A stretch of 64,000 bases of DNA, taken from NCBI GenBank assembly GCA_964036665.1, contig OZ038526.1, positions 8,742,001 through 8,806,000 of the forward strand, written 5' to 3'. Position numbers and translations under genes: made by a program. Below are positions 10,661 through 23,776 of this stretch, piece by piece. The notes under the pieces were generated by a model. The model did not search any database. It had not been told where the DNA came from and saw only the letters and a program-made list of their open reading frames with translations. The DNA comes from Gordius sp. MW1. Taxonomy: Eukaryota > Nematomorpha > Gordioida > Gordea > Gordiidae. The number at the start of each line of letters is the position of its first letter. The first letter of the stretch is position 1.

Positions 10661-13600
10661 ATGAGTATGGTGAAATATAATCACCTTTATAAAATCACGC
10701 TGGTTTTGATGGTATTCGCCGCCGTTTTTTCTCAAGATTATGGCGAAAATATTGATACGCCATATGAATCGGAATCTAACGAGGTAGGAATCGATTATTC
10801 GGACGATGGGGCGGCCTTAGGCAGTCCCTTGTTTGGCCCGTTGAAATTCAATGACGACGCTGAAACTGTAAACGCGAGACAGGGGGAGAGTTCCCCCTCT
10901 GTATCCTCTCAAGACTTGTATGAAAGATCACGGAAAGGTAAATTTGTACTCAATTAACATTTACATTGTAACAGTGAGAAACATATGAGATTCTAAGAGT
11001 TATACAAGTTTGGATTTATCAAATCTTAAATTATCTTAAATTTCATGCTAATCTGATTTATAGGATCATTTTAAAAAGTGAATGATTACTCGAAAAAATG
11101 TGAGTGTAAACAAGTTGTTGTTGTAAGATGCTTATAAAAGAATAATTAAAATATATGGAAATAGCAAATTTGACCATAACTTACTAAATAAAGTATATTA
11201 ATTTTCGGACGTTTGGTCCAGAAAGCCTTATTAATAAAAAATACGGTAAGATTTCATTACTAATTCCGTATGACTACTTGTAAATAAATTAAAAAACTAT
11301 TTTTAGGTATATAATTTTTAATTTCCACGTTAAAATTTAGAATAAATGCAACGTAAAAAAATGATTTTTTGCAAGCTACACAAAGAACGGTTCTCCTTTA
11401 GGTTAAACATCTAGTTTATGCCTAAAAGTTATTTATTGAACGTATACTAATTAAATTGGATAAAATCAGTTTTAGATGCCATTTCATTAGGTTGCTACCA
11501 TATTTGGCACCCATTCAAACACGATTCATTAAATTATTTCACTTAATTGACATTAATCTTAAATTAGTATATTAATATCAATAAGTAGGATGCGTCAGGG
11601 TTACAATTTCAAGGTAAGTCGTTAATTATTAACATGCATCCTTTGGCTACCTCTATTATTAATATAATCCATTTTGTAAATTAAAGCATACTGTTACAAA
11701 ATCGAATTCATGTCTAACCAACACTTTGAAATATTTAATTTTGTAACATTTTCACGCTATTAAAAGACGTTTAAATGTTTTTATATTTTATTCTATAATC
11801 TTTCCAAAGAACCAACATAAACTTCTTCAAATTAATAATTGTCATGAGATAACTATTATTAGCCGAATTTTAGCAAAGGAATGAATGAGTTTACTAAGGT
11901 TTAAAATAAAAGCTCTTTGCTCATCGAGATTTGGCTCGTTAAATCTATGACCACATAAGAGAAGAGAGCCTTATAATATTAACATCTTTAGATGAAACTC
12001 AGCAATATGTAAGCTTGTAGGGCGATTTAATTGAAAAGGATATTTTTATAAACAAAAATCAAGATAGTGCTAATTCTTAATATATTATAGATCTATGTAA
12101 AAGTTTTCAAAAAAATGTTATATTTCTTAAACTCTTTTTTTAAACATAAAGTTATATGTTAGTTCTGATCAAAAGTTATTAACATTTTTTTGTATTTTCA
12201 ATTTATCTATCCTACTTTTTTGAATAGCATCAATCACCCAGGTAATCAAAAAGCAATGAAGCAAAGATTCGCATTTTTAATTTATTGCAAATGCATATGC
12301 TAAATTAACTTTAGTTTTATATGCTTTAATGATACATTGAATAGATTTGTTGCATTTTAGCGAAAATTTTAAAATAACCTTTAATTTTTGATAACTAACA
12401 TATACTTATAGTTGAACTTTTCCAATTTAGGGAATTATGAGAATACAAGATTACAACATAAATTTGAATAATATAAAAAATTTATGTAAAAATATACTCA
12501 AGCCGTTTCTAGACCTAGGGTAGTTTTTGTGTTAAGCCGTAAACCTAGACAGTTCTATACTAAGTTACAACAGTTTTTATTTGCTATGCAAATATGGGGC
12601 GGGGGGGGGGGGGTAGGACGATAAATGTTTCTTAATATTTGGGTTAATTTGTTTTAACTCATTAATAAACACAGTCTATTGGGTAATTGGTCATGCTTGA
12701 TGTTTATTTATTTTAAAATACTAGTTGACTTAACCTAATATAACGCTAAAATTTTCATTATAAAATATACTCATTAATAAACACAAACTATTAATTAATT
12801 GGTCATGCATAATATTTAATTATTTGTTTCAAACACTAGGAGCTCTTGACCTAATTAAAAATTTTAAATGTATAATATAAAATACATCCTTTAATACCGC
12901 GGTAATTCTTTTCATATACCCAACGCAAACAAATAAAAATTTATTATTAATGCCTATCTAATCGGCGGTATAGGAATTAAATTTTGAGAAAAATACTAAA
13001 ATTCTTGTAAGATTTTAACATACGGAACTAACCTTATTATTTTCCAATTAAAATCTTTTATTTGAAGTTAAAAACATTATAAAACGAATAACCAAAATGA
13101 GAATGGAGTAAAAGAAAAATATATTTTTCGCAAGCATTACAAGTATCATCCTCGAGAAGCGGTCAGCTATCGGCCAGGAATTTTCAATCAAACTCTGCCA
13201 TTATCATACCAATTTTTTGTTTAAGCAAAGAGTTTGTGGTATATTTAAAAATCGGACCCCTGCCTATCTTTTCAAAAAGGTTAATTGCGCATGGCCCTTA
13301 AGTACATAAATCTAAGGCGGCAATGGTGGTAAGTAAATATGTTAGATGGAAGATGACCCTCATATTTTGCCCTTTTGCGGTCCTATTCGAGGGTTGGGGC
13401 GTTATAGTTTTGGTTGGAGGGGTCACAATGTCTATACCAGTAAAATAGCCTTTAAAGGTTAGATCATTTTGCAAGGGGACGAGAGAAAATCCTTCGAGTC
13501 GCATTCTTTCTTCAGCTTATTTATAGGCGGTCTGGATAAGGAAAATAATCTTGTTGTGCCCCATATAATTGAATTTATTTAAAAGGCAACTTAGGGGTGA

Positions 13601-16600
13601 GTGTCTTGAGTATACGTAAAGGCTTCAGGACTGTCCATAATAGTCATTTAGCACTTAGGAATATTTTGCAATATAATAGTTAGTAAAAAATAAGCTTAGT
13701 TGTCTCCATTGTCCATGGTAGAGTTGTCAAATTGCTAACTTTCTTCAACTCCAGCTACCATCTGCTCGTGCTCGACCCTCGAGCATTTTTATAGACTACT
13801 GTTCTGCCTAGTGCACCGAACAGCGAGCACATATTGTGCTAACGCGCATATTAAGCAACTCAGTGTGCGTGCTCGGGTCTGGATTTTGAAGAAAGTTAGC
13901 AATTTAACAACTCTAGTCCCTGGTTGTATCCTCAGCCTCACTCTTCCGATTTTAAGCATATAAAAAAACATCAAGCCATAAGAAGCCATAAAAATTAAAA
14001 CAAGCTATAGGGAACAATATATTACATTTTCCATATTATTTTTGTTGGAACATACTTTCAAGGGCTACTTAAATTAAAGAAATAAATTGGAGTAGAAGTT
14101 TTATCCTTTTTTCATAGAATTCAAATTATATTAAAATTCTTAAAAATGCCCGAGGCATGTCATAACCATGTCCATGTATGTCAGCAACTAAAGTTAAAAA
14201 AAAATTTAATCATAAAAAATGCATCTGCTTGGCGGATACCTATTAAAGATATCTCTTGTAATTTTTAATCCTTATATCTATGAACGCAACTCACGCTATT
14301 ACTGCACCAACTCCTATTTTTTAATAATATTTTATTTATAAACCAAAATAAATCACTAATCAGTGTTTATAGAGTAAATATTTCGGCTTAAAATATAACT
14401 CAAAAATGTTTAAAGACAAAGGTTTTGTCAAGGCTACTACCCACCGCAAACCCGTTTCCTATATATTTTCCTTTTAAACAACGTTTTTTCCTTTATTCGT
14501 GTTAAAAAAAATTAGAAAATTCGAGATAGCAACAAGTTCCGACTTCCTCTAACTAATCCAAATTTATTACGAAATTTTGGGAATGCAGGCTGTTTTGTGC
14601 TTCTTTATTATTAATGCGCACTATAAGATTTCCATGAGCCTCAAAAGAAACCCTAATTTAATTGAAATTAATTAGAAGTTCTCTTTTCAGCTAAAGCAGA
14701 ATCATATTATTTTTTTTGACAAAAGATTTCTTTTTCAAGCAACAAAGATAATTTGATAGATTTTTGATCAATAATTAATTATCCTGACAAAGAAAACCTT
14801 ATTAATTCCTATAGGAGAATGTTATCTTAATCTAAAAAAATTAAATTTATCTAAAGACCTTTGTGGTTATAAAATGAAGAATTTTCCATTTCGTCCTGAT
14901 AATCATCGTGATCGTTAATAAAATTTAACATTATCTTATCACAAATCAAAATTCTACCGGTTTTTAAATATTGATTTTAAAGGCCATACAAATTACTCCT
15001 TTATTATCGGCTGCATATGCAATTACTTTAGTCCGCCAAATGAATAAATAATACATTAGAAATAGATATAATAAGTATAACCATAGACTAGATAGACTGC
15101 TCATGCCATCCATATATGTTGAATATGGTTAATTGTGTGTCAAATCTTCCTCCATGTTGAAGAGTACAACTGGTGTATATTAACCATGTAATTTTGCCCT
15201 ATAACAGTCAATTTACCTCTCTCACTAGTCTATAGATTAAAACGAACGTCAATAAATTATTATACAAAATATTGATGGCGCTATATTATTAAACAAACTT
15301 TAATCGCATTTTTACATTTTTGATTTTTATGTATTGTTTAGATGATATTTATTTTAAAATGCTGTTTTTGATATCTACCCACTTTAATTTTTTTATATAC
15401 CTTTTTAAGATTATTTAATTTGCGAAAATTACTAATTTCTATATGATCACCACATTACCATGCTAACATCAAAAAGGTGAAAAAAGGGTACACATTATGT
15501 GCGTTGATGAGCAGTCTATCTATGGATATAACAAGCGCAGCAACTATTCTCTGCTTTAAAAATTAGCAATTTAATATTTGATTTTAATATCCATCGAAAA
15601 CATGCTTATTAGTATTAAATAACCATTTAGATTACCTTACTCATTTAAGTTTTAATCTGCCTCCGTTTCCCTTCACATTCCCCTTTACCTAAAGCTATTT
15701 ATGCCTAGATTATGCTTCGCAACTAATTGTTTTTCAAAATTCGCAAATATTTTAAATGGATTAAACCATATTTCTAAAATAATAGCTTAAATTAGTCGTA
15801 ATAAATTACAAAGACAAAAAGGCTCAATTGCGAATTAATCTTTTGAATAGTATTAAAAACTTAGTTTCCCCGATTGTCTAGGGTTAGATATTATCTAATA
15901 CCTCACTTCTTTTCAGATTTAAATCAGTTTAAGACCAAAATAATCCTCATTTGCTCTTGGTTTTAAAAATCATACAATTAAAAAAATTAGCCAGAGCCAT
16001 TAGCTCATGTAACATATTTTAATAAACATTTATTTACATGAGTCTATCATAAATAAGGGATTAAACTAAATTCCTATAAAAGCTAAGTTAGCCTCTTTGC
16101 TACCAAGCCCTTTCATTATTTAAGTCAAACCTCAAACATACACCATTGTATTCTATGTGGAAAAGCAGTGTATAAAATTGCTGTGAAGATATAAAAATCT
16201 TTTTTATTCAGGGTGGATTAGTTATTCCTACTTAATAAACACAAACTATTGATTAATCGGTCATGCCGATATTTATTTATTTATTGTTAATTCTCATGTA
16301 ACTCAACTATTATAAAATTTTGAATTAGATGTTCCTTTTTTATATATAAGAACTATTGACTAATTGGTCGTGCATGATATTAATTCATTTTAAAATACTA
16401 GGAGCACTTTATCTAATATAAAATTCTAAATTTTTTGTATAAGATTTATCCTTTGAGAAATGTACCGTAATTCTTTTTATTTAGACCCAGCGAGCAAACA
16501 AATTTTAAAACACAATTTTTGATACCTAAAAGACGGCACGGGTTATTAATTGCTATGCAATTTATTAGTCTATAAGGATCGATCTTAAGAATTGCCTAGC

Positions 16601-16947
16601 AATCAAGGCATATTGGTTTAAGTTTACTATTTGTTTCGTATTATAAAACATAAGTATTACAACAGAAGAATTTATAACACCACTTTATAGCCAACTACAT
16701 ATGGAGACCCGTCGGGATCAATCCTACGATCATAGGACGCAAGTTTATGGATCCCATGTACAAGAATAAAAGATATGGAAGTCGCAAACGGGTACAAATT
16801 AAATCAAGAGTTAAAGATTCCGACCTTGGTCCAATGCATGATTGCAGAGATTTTCGCGAATGTCAACACGTCTTGCGTGAATATATTTCTACCATTATGA
16901 AAATGGATATGAACGGGAGAAGAAGAAAAAGAAATATTCCGCTTTAG
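10661..16947 (+). CDS. Predicted amidated neuropeptide precursor (WRPxG-type), two exons
   Basis: Exon 1 is 10661-10937 and exon 2 is 16691-16947, joined across a 5.75-kb intron with donor AAAG|GTAAAT and acceptor TTTATAG|CC. Both are phase 1 compatible and give 177 residues. A hydrophobic signal peptide (ITLVLMVFAAVFS, residues 12-24) leads into an acidic propeptide ending SRK at the junction. Exon 2 then reads ANYIWRPVGINPTIIGRK: a 15-residue peptide bounded by a dibasic site and followed by Gly-Arg-Lys, the standard amidation and cleavage signal. Further KR, RKR and GRRRKR sites follow, and two cysteines lie in the tail (CRDFREC). The WRPxG core recalls luqin (WRPQGRF-amide), but the rest differs, so family assignment is open. 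ATG at 10661 or 10667 is possible. The gene model is inferred from splice phase and precursor logic. Confidence 0.6.
13719..13915. mobile_element. hAT-like MITE inside the neuropeptide gene intron
   Basis: Terminal inverted repeats of about 30 bases begin TAGAGTTGTCAAATTGC and end GCAATTTAACAACTCTA. The flanks GTCCATGG (711-718 of 13 kb) and GTCCCTGG (13916-13923) form an 8-bp target duplication with one mismatch, as expected for hAT. The 197-bp length and lack of coding capacity make it a MITE. Confidence 0.65.
15082..15525. repeat. Inverted repeat pair, possible MITE
   Basis: CATAGACTAGATAGACTGCT (15082) and AGCAGTCTATCTATGG (about 15510-15525) are inverted copies about 400 bases apart. 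No target duplication was established. Confidence 0.4.
16548..16562 (+). repeat. Solo AATTGCTATGCAATT hairpin
   Basis: 15-bp hairpin with no further similarity to the long copies, 128 bases before exon 2 of the neuropeptide gene. Confidence 0.55.
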
Positions 16948-18748
16948 GTCACTTTTATGTATAGTATTAGTAACTTTACTTCATTCGTACAATGGGACTC
17001 TACTTTTTTTACTCAAATCTTATACGTATTAATGTAAATTTGTAAGTGTTTCGCTATCTTACATAATTGTAGCTGTCTTACTTAAACATAATGGTTGTAC
17101 TTAAAAAGCACTCATATAAGTTTTTAAAACCGCAATACCTGATAAAAGTATTAATGTACATATCAAAAGTGCAATTCAAATCGTTAAGTTTTGTACTTTT
17201 TATGTCTAAAATGTTTTTTATTGTCATTTCATACGCTGAATATACAAAATATAATACATCATTACTAACCCTAGCGCTTAAGAATACTCAAAAACTATCG
17301 ATAAATTTATTAGATTGAATACATCATGAGAAGCTACCTAATAAATCCCCTTACCATTAACGGTTTAAAATAGAAAGAGTTTGTAGGGGCTTTTAATAAG
17401 ATGAACGCTTATAGATTTCTCAAACCGAGACAATTCTATTGCAAGATATAAAAAATTTTATGTCCTCAATATTCGAGATATATCATTAAAAACGATAATC
17501 AAGCAGTGTTGAGGCGAGATGACGAATTACGTGATTATATGAAATTATTCAATATTATATGTACAGAACTCGTAACATTCTTGGTAGATAAAAGGAACAC
17601 ATAGGTTTCAAATTTATTTTTGAGTCAATTTGTATAGATTATATTTGAATTTGTATGGCTAATAATAATCTCCTCTTGCATCGTTTGTTTAAAATAAGCT
17701 AAGAGGTAACCAAGATTCTCGCAAGTATCATCAAAACAGTAAAGTCCTTTATTCCTAAGTTAAAAATTAGCATAAAAATCACTCTTTAATGCGGATTTAT
17801 AAAGATTTTTTAGATTATATTAAATAAAAGAGTTTACGTTTAGCTAGGCGTTCTTGCTATTTTTATTCATTTCAAAAAGTTCAAACTTCTTAGAGCCATA
17901 CAAACACTGACACTAATCCTAAATCAAAGAAAAATCAGGCTTTGTTTAAGTTTAGAACTTGCAATATGTGATTTATATACCCATTAAATTTTTATAACGT
18001 TTATTGAAGCGGTATTGACTTTTCAGTATAAATCGACTAAGTATTTCCTTGATTGCAAAAGGGAAGGAGTATAATGACAATTTCAACCAAGCTAAGGAGG
18101 TTAACGCTGTCAACTGATAAGTCTTTATGGAGTAAGCTAATTGGCATGTAGAATTTAGGCTATACCTGCTTCTGCACATATATACAGGTACGCTTATTAT
18201 GCCGGTCGCATCTATGAAGAGCAAAATTCTGATATATTAATGTGTTTACTCTTTTTACACGAAACTAGTTCATTTTTAAATTTATAAGTGTCATATAATA
18301 TAATAAAAAATATTAATAGACCTTTTATTCAAATTCGAAGGGGGGTGTCTTTGATTTAGGCTATCTAAAATTTTGGATCAAGATCCCTGTCTTTTACGAT
18401 AAAATTTCGGGCCTTGAAAATCCTTAAATTTAAAACAAATGCTGTCAGCAGTAGTGACGCCGATAATCTCGGTCTCATCCCAGCTCAAAAGAAGAGACCA
18501 GAATTTCGACTTCGAGGCTAGACACGACGACATTTTGTCACCAAAATTTCGGCTTTGAATGTGATTTTTGACCATCATCATAGTAAATTTAGTTGTGTTA
18601 TTATAATTTGTCTTATTCATATTTTAGATGTAAAATGTAAATTGTATTATTAAAATTCATTTAAAATTGGAGGTTTACATATATAGGCGCGAAATTGAAA
18701 TTTTAGTAAATTCGCTTGATTAAAAAAATATTAGATGTTCTTGCGTTA
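16948..18748. other. AT-rich intergenic DNA
   Basis: Open frames here (near 17091, 17973 and 18378) show no recognisable domain and are judged chance. Confidence 0.35.
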
Positions 18749-19698
18749 TCTATATATATAAAGTAAAGTGTATGTATATGTGTGTGTGTATGTATCTAGG
18801 TAAGGGCTAAATTATGAAACTACCGGCCCGATTCGCGCGAAAATTTAGCCGTAGATGCACAGGGCGGCCAGGGGTGAAATAGCTTTTTCAGATTCCTAAA
18901 ATACCTTTTCGTTTTGAAAATATCGGACATTTCCCGGCCAGTTTCATTTATAGCATCATATACAATAATGACGTCATACACACAAGGCTGAAGTTTTCTC
19001 GAATTAGATATTTAAAAGTATAATAAAAATGTTACAGTATACGGTCAAAATTATTGGGGTTTAACAAACTATTTAAATTAAATAAATAAAATTTAAATTA
19101 TGCAATTTTTGCCATTATTATCACGTGGTCGATTATAGAAGCATATTTTTAATAATTTATCCATCCTTCAATTAATTATTTTATTATATTAAAGAAAATT
19201 TTATTTCAAATAAATTAGCTAACTAGAATAATAAAATAATGGTATTATTGTATAATAAGTAACAGCATTAATCAGCAATTTTTTCAAAAACATTTAATTT
19301 TAGTCGGATTTGATGACTAAAACAGAATTTGCATTTGGTTTGTCTTATTATATATATACTAAAAATAGTGGGTTCATAAAATCCATGACGTGATAAAATT
19401 CGTGCCCCATTTCAATATATAAAATGTCTAAGTCTAATATTTATTTATTATCATATTAAATTAATCCTATAAATAAATATACATATTTCTACTTATAGTC
19501 TAACTTCCCTAAGCCCACTTCTTAAATTTAAATTATGTAATTTTTGCCATTATTATCACGTGGTCGATCATAGAAGCATATTTTTAATAATTATCCATCC
19601 TGCAATTAATTATTTTATTATTCATAACCAACACATACACTTATAGTATTTTCCAGAAATATTGTATATAGCAAAACAACGTTTGCCGGGTCAGCTAG
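18749..19698 (+). mobile_element. Non-autonomous Helitron, copy 1
   Basis: Begins TCTATATATATAAAGTAAAG directly after an A, and ends CAGCTAG directly before a T, the A|T insertion and TC...CTRR pattern of Helitrons. The 3' hairpin GCAAAAC-AAC-GTTTGC lies about 10 bases before the end. A short GTAT/GT tract sits near the 5' end, and the rest is shared with 22095-24445. There is no target duplication, no TIR and no Rep/helicase. Confidence 0.8.
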
Positions 19699-20615
19699 TT
19701 ATTTATAAACCCAACATAAAATGAAATTATCACCCTGAGGCTATCGAGAGCGGCGCCATCGTTACTCAATCTTTAATTAAGCAAGGTGCAATTGCTATCA
19801 TAAAACTAACGTTAGATCCTATGGAAAAAAGACATCATGTTCCTCTAACTTAAAAGATAAGATAAGCCTAAAGTAAATCGCTGAACAAAAGAATAAGTTC
19901 ACACCTCACACTTATCTTATTATAAATTTTATTAAATAAAATTTTATAAAACTATAAGATTTTCATATTTTAGCCAAAACACGTGCACCTTAGTTAATTA
20001 AACATTTTTGACTTTAAATAAGAGAGAACCTCTTAGCCTATTTTGAAGGACACATTGACCCCGGTCATTTTCGAATATACGAGTTGTCATTTTTTTGAAA
20101 CCCTGATATAAAAAATATATTATCTATGTTGCTATAGTATTTTTTCAAACTTTGTAGTCAAGAACATTTTGTTAAAAAAGTATATGAAAATCGGTTGAAA
20201 TTTTGTGTAGGCTATGGTCGCGATAGCCCCGGTCTCTAGATCTTATTCATTCATTATTAAACAAAAATTATAATCTCTAACTTAGGATTAATAAAATAAT
20301 ATTCAATTCAGGTTTAAATTTTTATATCTTAATTGTATGTGCTAATTTTTAATATATTAAATAAAGCACTTTTAACAAATCTTCCAAAAAAACGATTGAT
20401 ATGCGATCAATTTTTGATAGTTATTCGGTTTTCACAAAGCATAAAAATGATACAATAAACTACAAGTTTTAAAGTGGAAATTATAAATGATTGTCATAAC
20501 AAAATCATTAATTTTCTGTTCAAGGATTAGCAAGACTCGAATATTCTGACCTATAAAAATAAATAATCATAAATAGATTTCAATAGATATTAAAGATGCA
20601 TTACAATTTACTTAC
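19699..20615. other. Intergenic DNA or downstream intron of the Pro/Gly/Met gene
   Basis: No coding feature seen. A strong donor (GATG|GTAAGT, minus strand, at 20616/20615) suggests that the 3' UTR of the gene at 20633 is spliced and continues into this stretch. Confidence 0.3.
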
Positions 20616-20632
20616 CATCAGTGTAAGACTCA

Positions 20633-21314
20633 TTACATAAATCCAGGATTGCCTGGCATCCCACCATTCATTTGAGGCTGCATTGGGTAGCCATTAAACA
20701 TTGGCATTTGATTCATATTCCCACCTGGTGGTCCAAAACCTTGATAACCAAAGTGCAAGGGCCCATTAGGAAATCCACTTATGGGCATATTTCCCATAGG
20801 AAACCCACCCATTGCCATACCTCCCGTAGGAGGCCCATTCATTGGCATGAATGTATTAGGTTGGTAGGGGGCCCCTTAGATTCAATAATGTAAATATTTA
20901 GAAAATAACCTCTATTTTTAAACACTATTTAACTTGTAAAACATATATGTTAAACATTAATTCACCATAATTTCCTTGAGTTAGACCCTGCATAAAGGGT
21001 GGACCCATCATAGCTGGTATTAGCCCAGCCGGCACATCAAATTTTGGCAAAATCACAGACTCAATATTAGGTTGAAAACTTTGTGGTTGAAAACAATTAC
21101 CTCCAAAATTGCCTGTACCGATATAACCATTATACGGACCCATATGAGATTGACCGAAGTCAGCTGACTGCGCATACATAGGGGGTCCCATACCTGGGGC
21201 ATCCTGACTCATGGGCATCCATGATTGAGGCGAAAAAGATTGTAATGGTTGTTGCATCATTGGACCAGGTGGTCCAAAAGCACCGTTCATCCACGGTACT
21301 TGCTGTTGTGGCAT
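20633..21314 (-). CDS. Pro/Gly/Met-rich low-complexity protein, two exons
   Basis: Exon 1 is 20966-21314 (minus strand) and exon 2 is 20633-20874, donor TATG|GTGAAT, acceptor TCTAAG|GG, phase 1, giving 196 residues. An in-frame stop lies just upstream of the ATG. The first half is rich in Pro, Gln, Met and Phe; the second is a run of GGM, NGP and GGFPMGN-like repeats. One ordered-looking patch, LPKFDVPAGLIPAMM, resembles the FDLPAGLM segment of the splicing-linked protein CHERP, but no G-patch, SURP or RPR domain is present, so that link is weak. The composition suits an intrinsically disordered RNA-associated or secreted protein. A consensus donor 17 bases after the stop suggests a 3' UTR intron. 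Confidence 0.55.
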
Positions 21315-22094
21315 GATGTTTTAAAACTCTTACAAAATCTATATCGGCGTCTGTTTTAAATGTGAATAACTAGTTTGAATACAGCAGAGCCAAACTTCAT
21401 GATACAAGTGTTAAATAATGAATGGATTGAGAGCTTTTAATCAATATTCACTTGATTAAAAAGGTGATAGCTTAAAAATTATAAAAATTTTCGTAATTAA
21501 ACGTTCGAGTTTTTATGACGTGTTTTAGCAATAAATCGGCTTAATTAAAACCAACAATAAAAAATAAGAGAGTGTAAGATACCTTTCTTTTTTTGATTGT
21601 TGTTTTAACTTAGTATTGCCATATTGGCCTAGTACCAGTGCTACTATACGGGTTATCCGCTTTATTTACGGGTTACCGCTTTTTTAAGTAAAGAAAAATT
21701 TTATGGACTCAAGTTTGTAATAAAATTTATGAAAATTTAATTATTATACAAAATAAACTGATTAAAATAAATAAAGAAATAGAGCCATCTATAGTATTTT
21801 ATCTACGCAGTGTGTAATATTTTATTTGAAGTTACAATTTTAAATAAAACAATTTAGAGCAACATGTAAATTTTCACAAGTACAATTATGATAATCAATT
21901 TTCAATTCATATAATTATATAAAAATTATTTTAGTCACCGAGAGAGTCCTCATATAATGGTTTTTTATGTATGTTCTTAAATGCACAGTGAAAAATTCCA
22001 TAATGCTTGACAGTTGTGCTCAGTTTTTAATACTATTTGATCCGATTTTTAATTAAAAATATTAAGTTTTTTCCGCTCATTAATTAAGTGCTCA
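21315..22094. other. AT-rich intergenic DNA
   Basis: Should hold the promoter of the minus-strand gene ending at 21314. Nothing else recognised. Confidence 0.35.
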
Positions 22095-23745
22095 TCTATA
22101 TATAAAGTAAAGTGTATGTATGTAGTATGTATGTATGTATGTATGTATGTATGTATGTATGTATGTATGTATGTATGTATGTATGTATGTATGTATGTAT
22201 GTATGTATGTATGTATGTATGTATGTATGTATGTATGTATGTATGTATGTATGTATGTATGTATGTATGTATGTATGTATGTATGTATGTATGTATGTAT
22301 GTATGTATGTATGTATGTATGTATGTATGTATGTATGTATGTATGTATGTATGTATGTATGTATGTATGTATGTATGTATGTATGTATGTATGTATGTAT
22401 GTATGTATGTATGTATGTATGTATGTATGTATGTATGTATGTATGTATGTATGTATGTATGTATGTATGTATGTATGTATGTATGTATGTATGTATGTAT
22501 GTATGTATGTATGTATGTATGTATGTATGTATGTATGTATGTATGTATGTATGTATGTATGTATGTATGTATGTATGTATGTATGTATGTATGTATGTAT
22601 GTATGTATGTATGTATGTATGTATGTATGTATGTATGTATGTATGTATGTATGTATGTATGTATGTATGTATGTATGTATGTATGTATGTATGTATGTAT
22701 GTATGTATGTATGTATGTATGTATGTATGTATGTATGTATGTATGTATGTATGTATGTATGTATGTATGTATGTATGTATGTATGTATGTATGTATGTAT
22801 GTATGTATGTATGTATGTATGTATGTATGTATGTATGTATGTATGTATGTATGTATGTATGTATGTATGTATGTATGTATGTATGTATGTATGTATGTAT
22901 GTATGTATGTATGTATGTATGTATGTATGTATGTATGTATGTATGTATGTATGTATGTATGTATGTATGTATGTATGTATGTATGTATGTATGTATGTAT
23001 GTATGTATGTATGTATGTATGTATGTATGTATGTATGTATGTATGTATGTATGTATGTATGTATGTATGTATGTATGTATGTATGTATGTATGTATGTAT
23101 GTATGTATGTATGTATGTATGTATGTATGTATGTATGTATGTATGTATGTATGTATGTATGTATGTATGTATGTATGTATGTATGTATGTATGTATGTAT
23201 GTATGTATGTATGTATGTATGTATGTATGTATGTATGTATGTATGTATGTATGTATGTATGTATGTATGTATGTATGTATGTATGTATGTATGTATGTAT
23301 GTATGTATGTATGTATGTATGTATGTATGTATGTATGTATGTATGTATGTATGTATGTATGTATGTATGTATGTATGTATGTATGTATGTATGTATGTAT
23401 GTATGTATGTATGTATGTATGTATGTATGTATGTATGTATGTATGTATGTATGTATGTATGTATGTATGTATGTATGTATGTATGTATGTATGTATGTAT
23501 GTATGTATGTATGTATGTATGTATGTATGTATGTATGTATGTATGTATGTATGTATGTATGTATGTATGTATGTATGTATGTATGTATGTATGTATGTAT
23601 GTATGTATGTATGTATGTATGTATGTATGTATGTATGTATGTATGTATGTATGTATGTATGTATGTATGTATGTATGTATGTATGTATGTATGTATGTAT
23701 GTATGTATGTATGTATGTATGTATGTATGTATGTATGTATGTATG

Positions 23746-23776
<31 letters not shown>

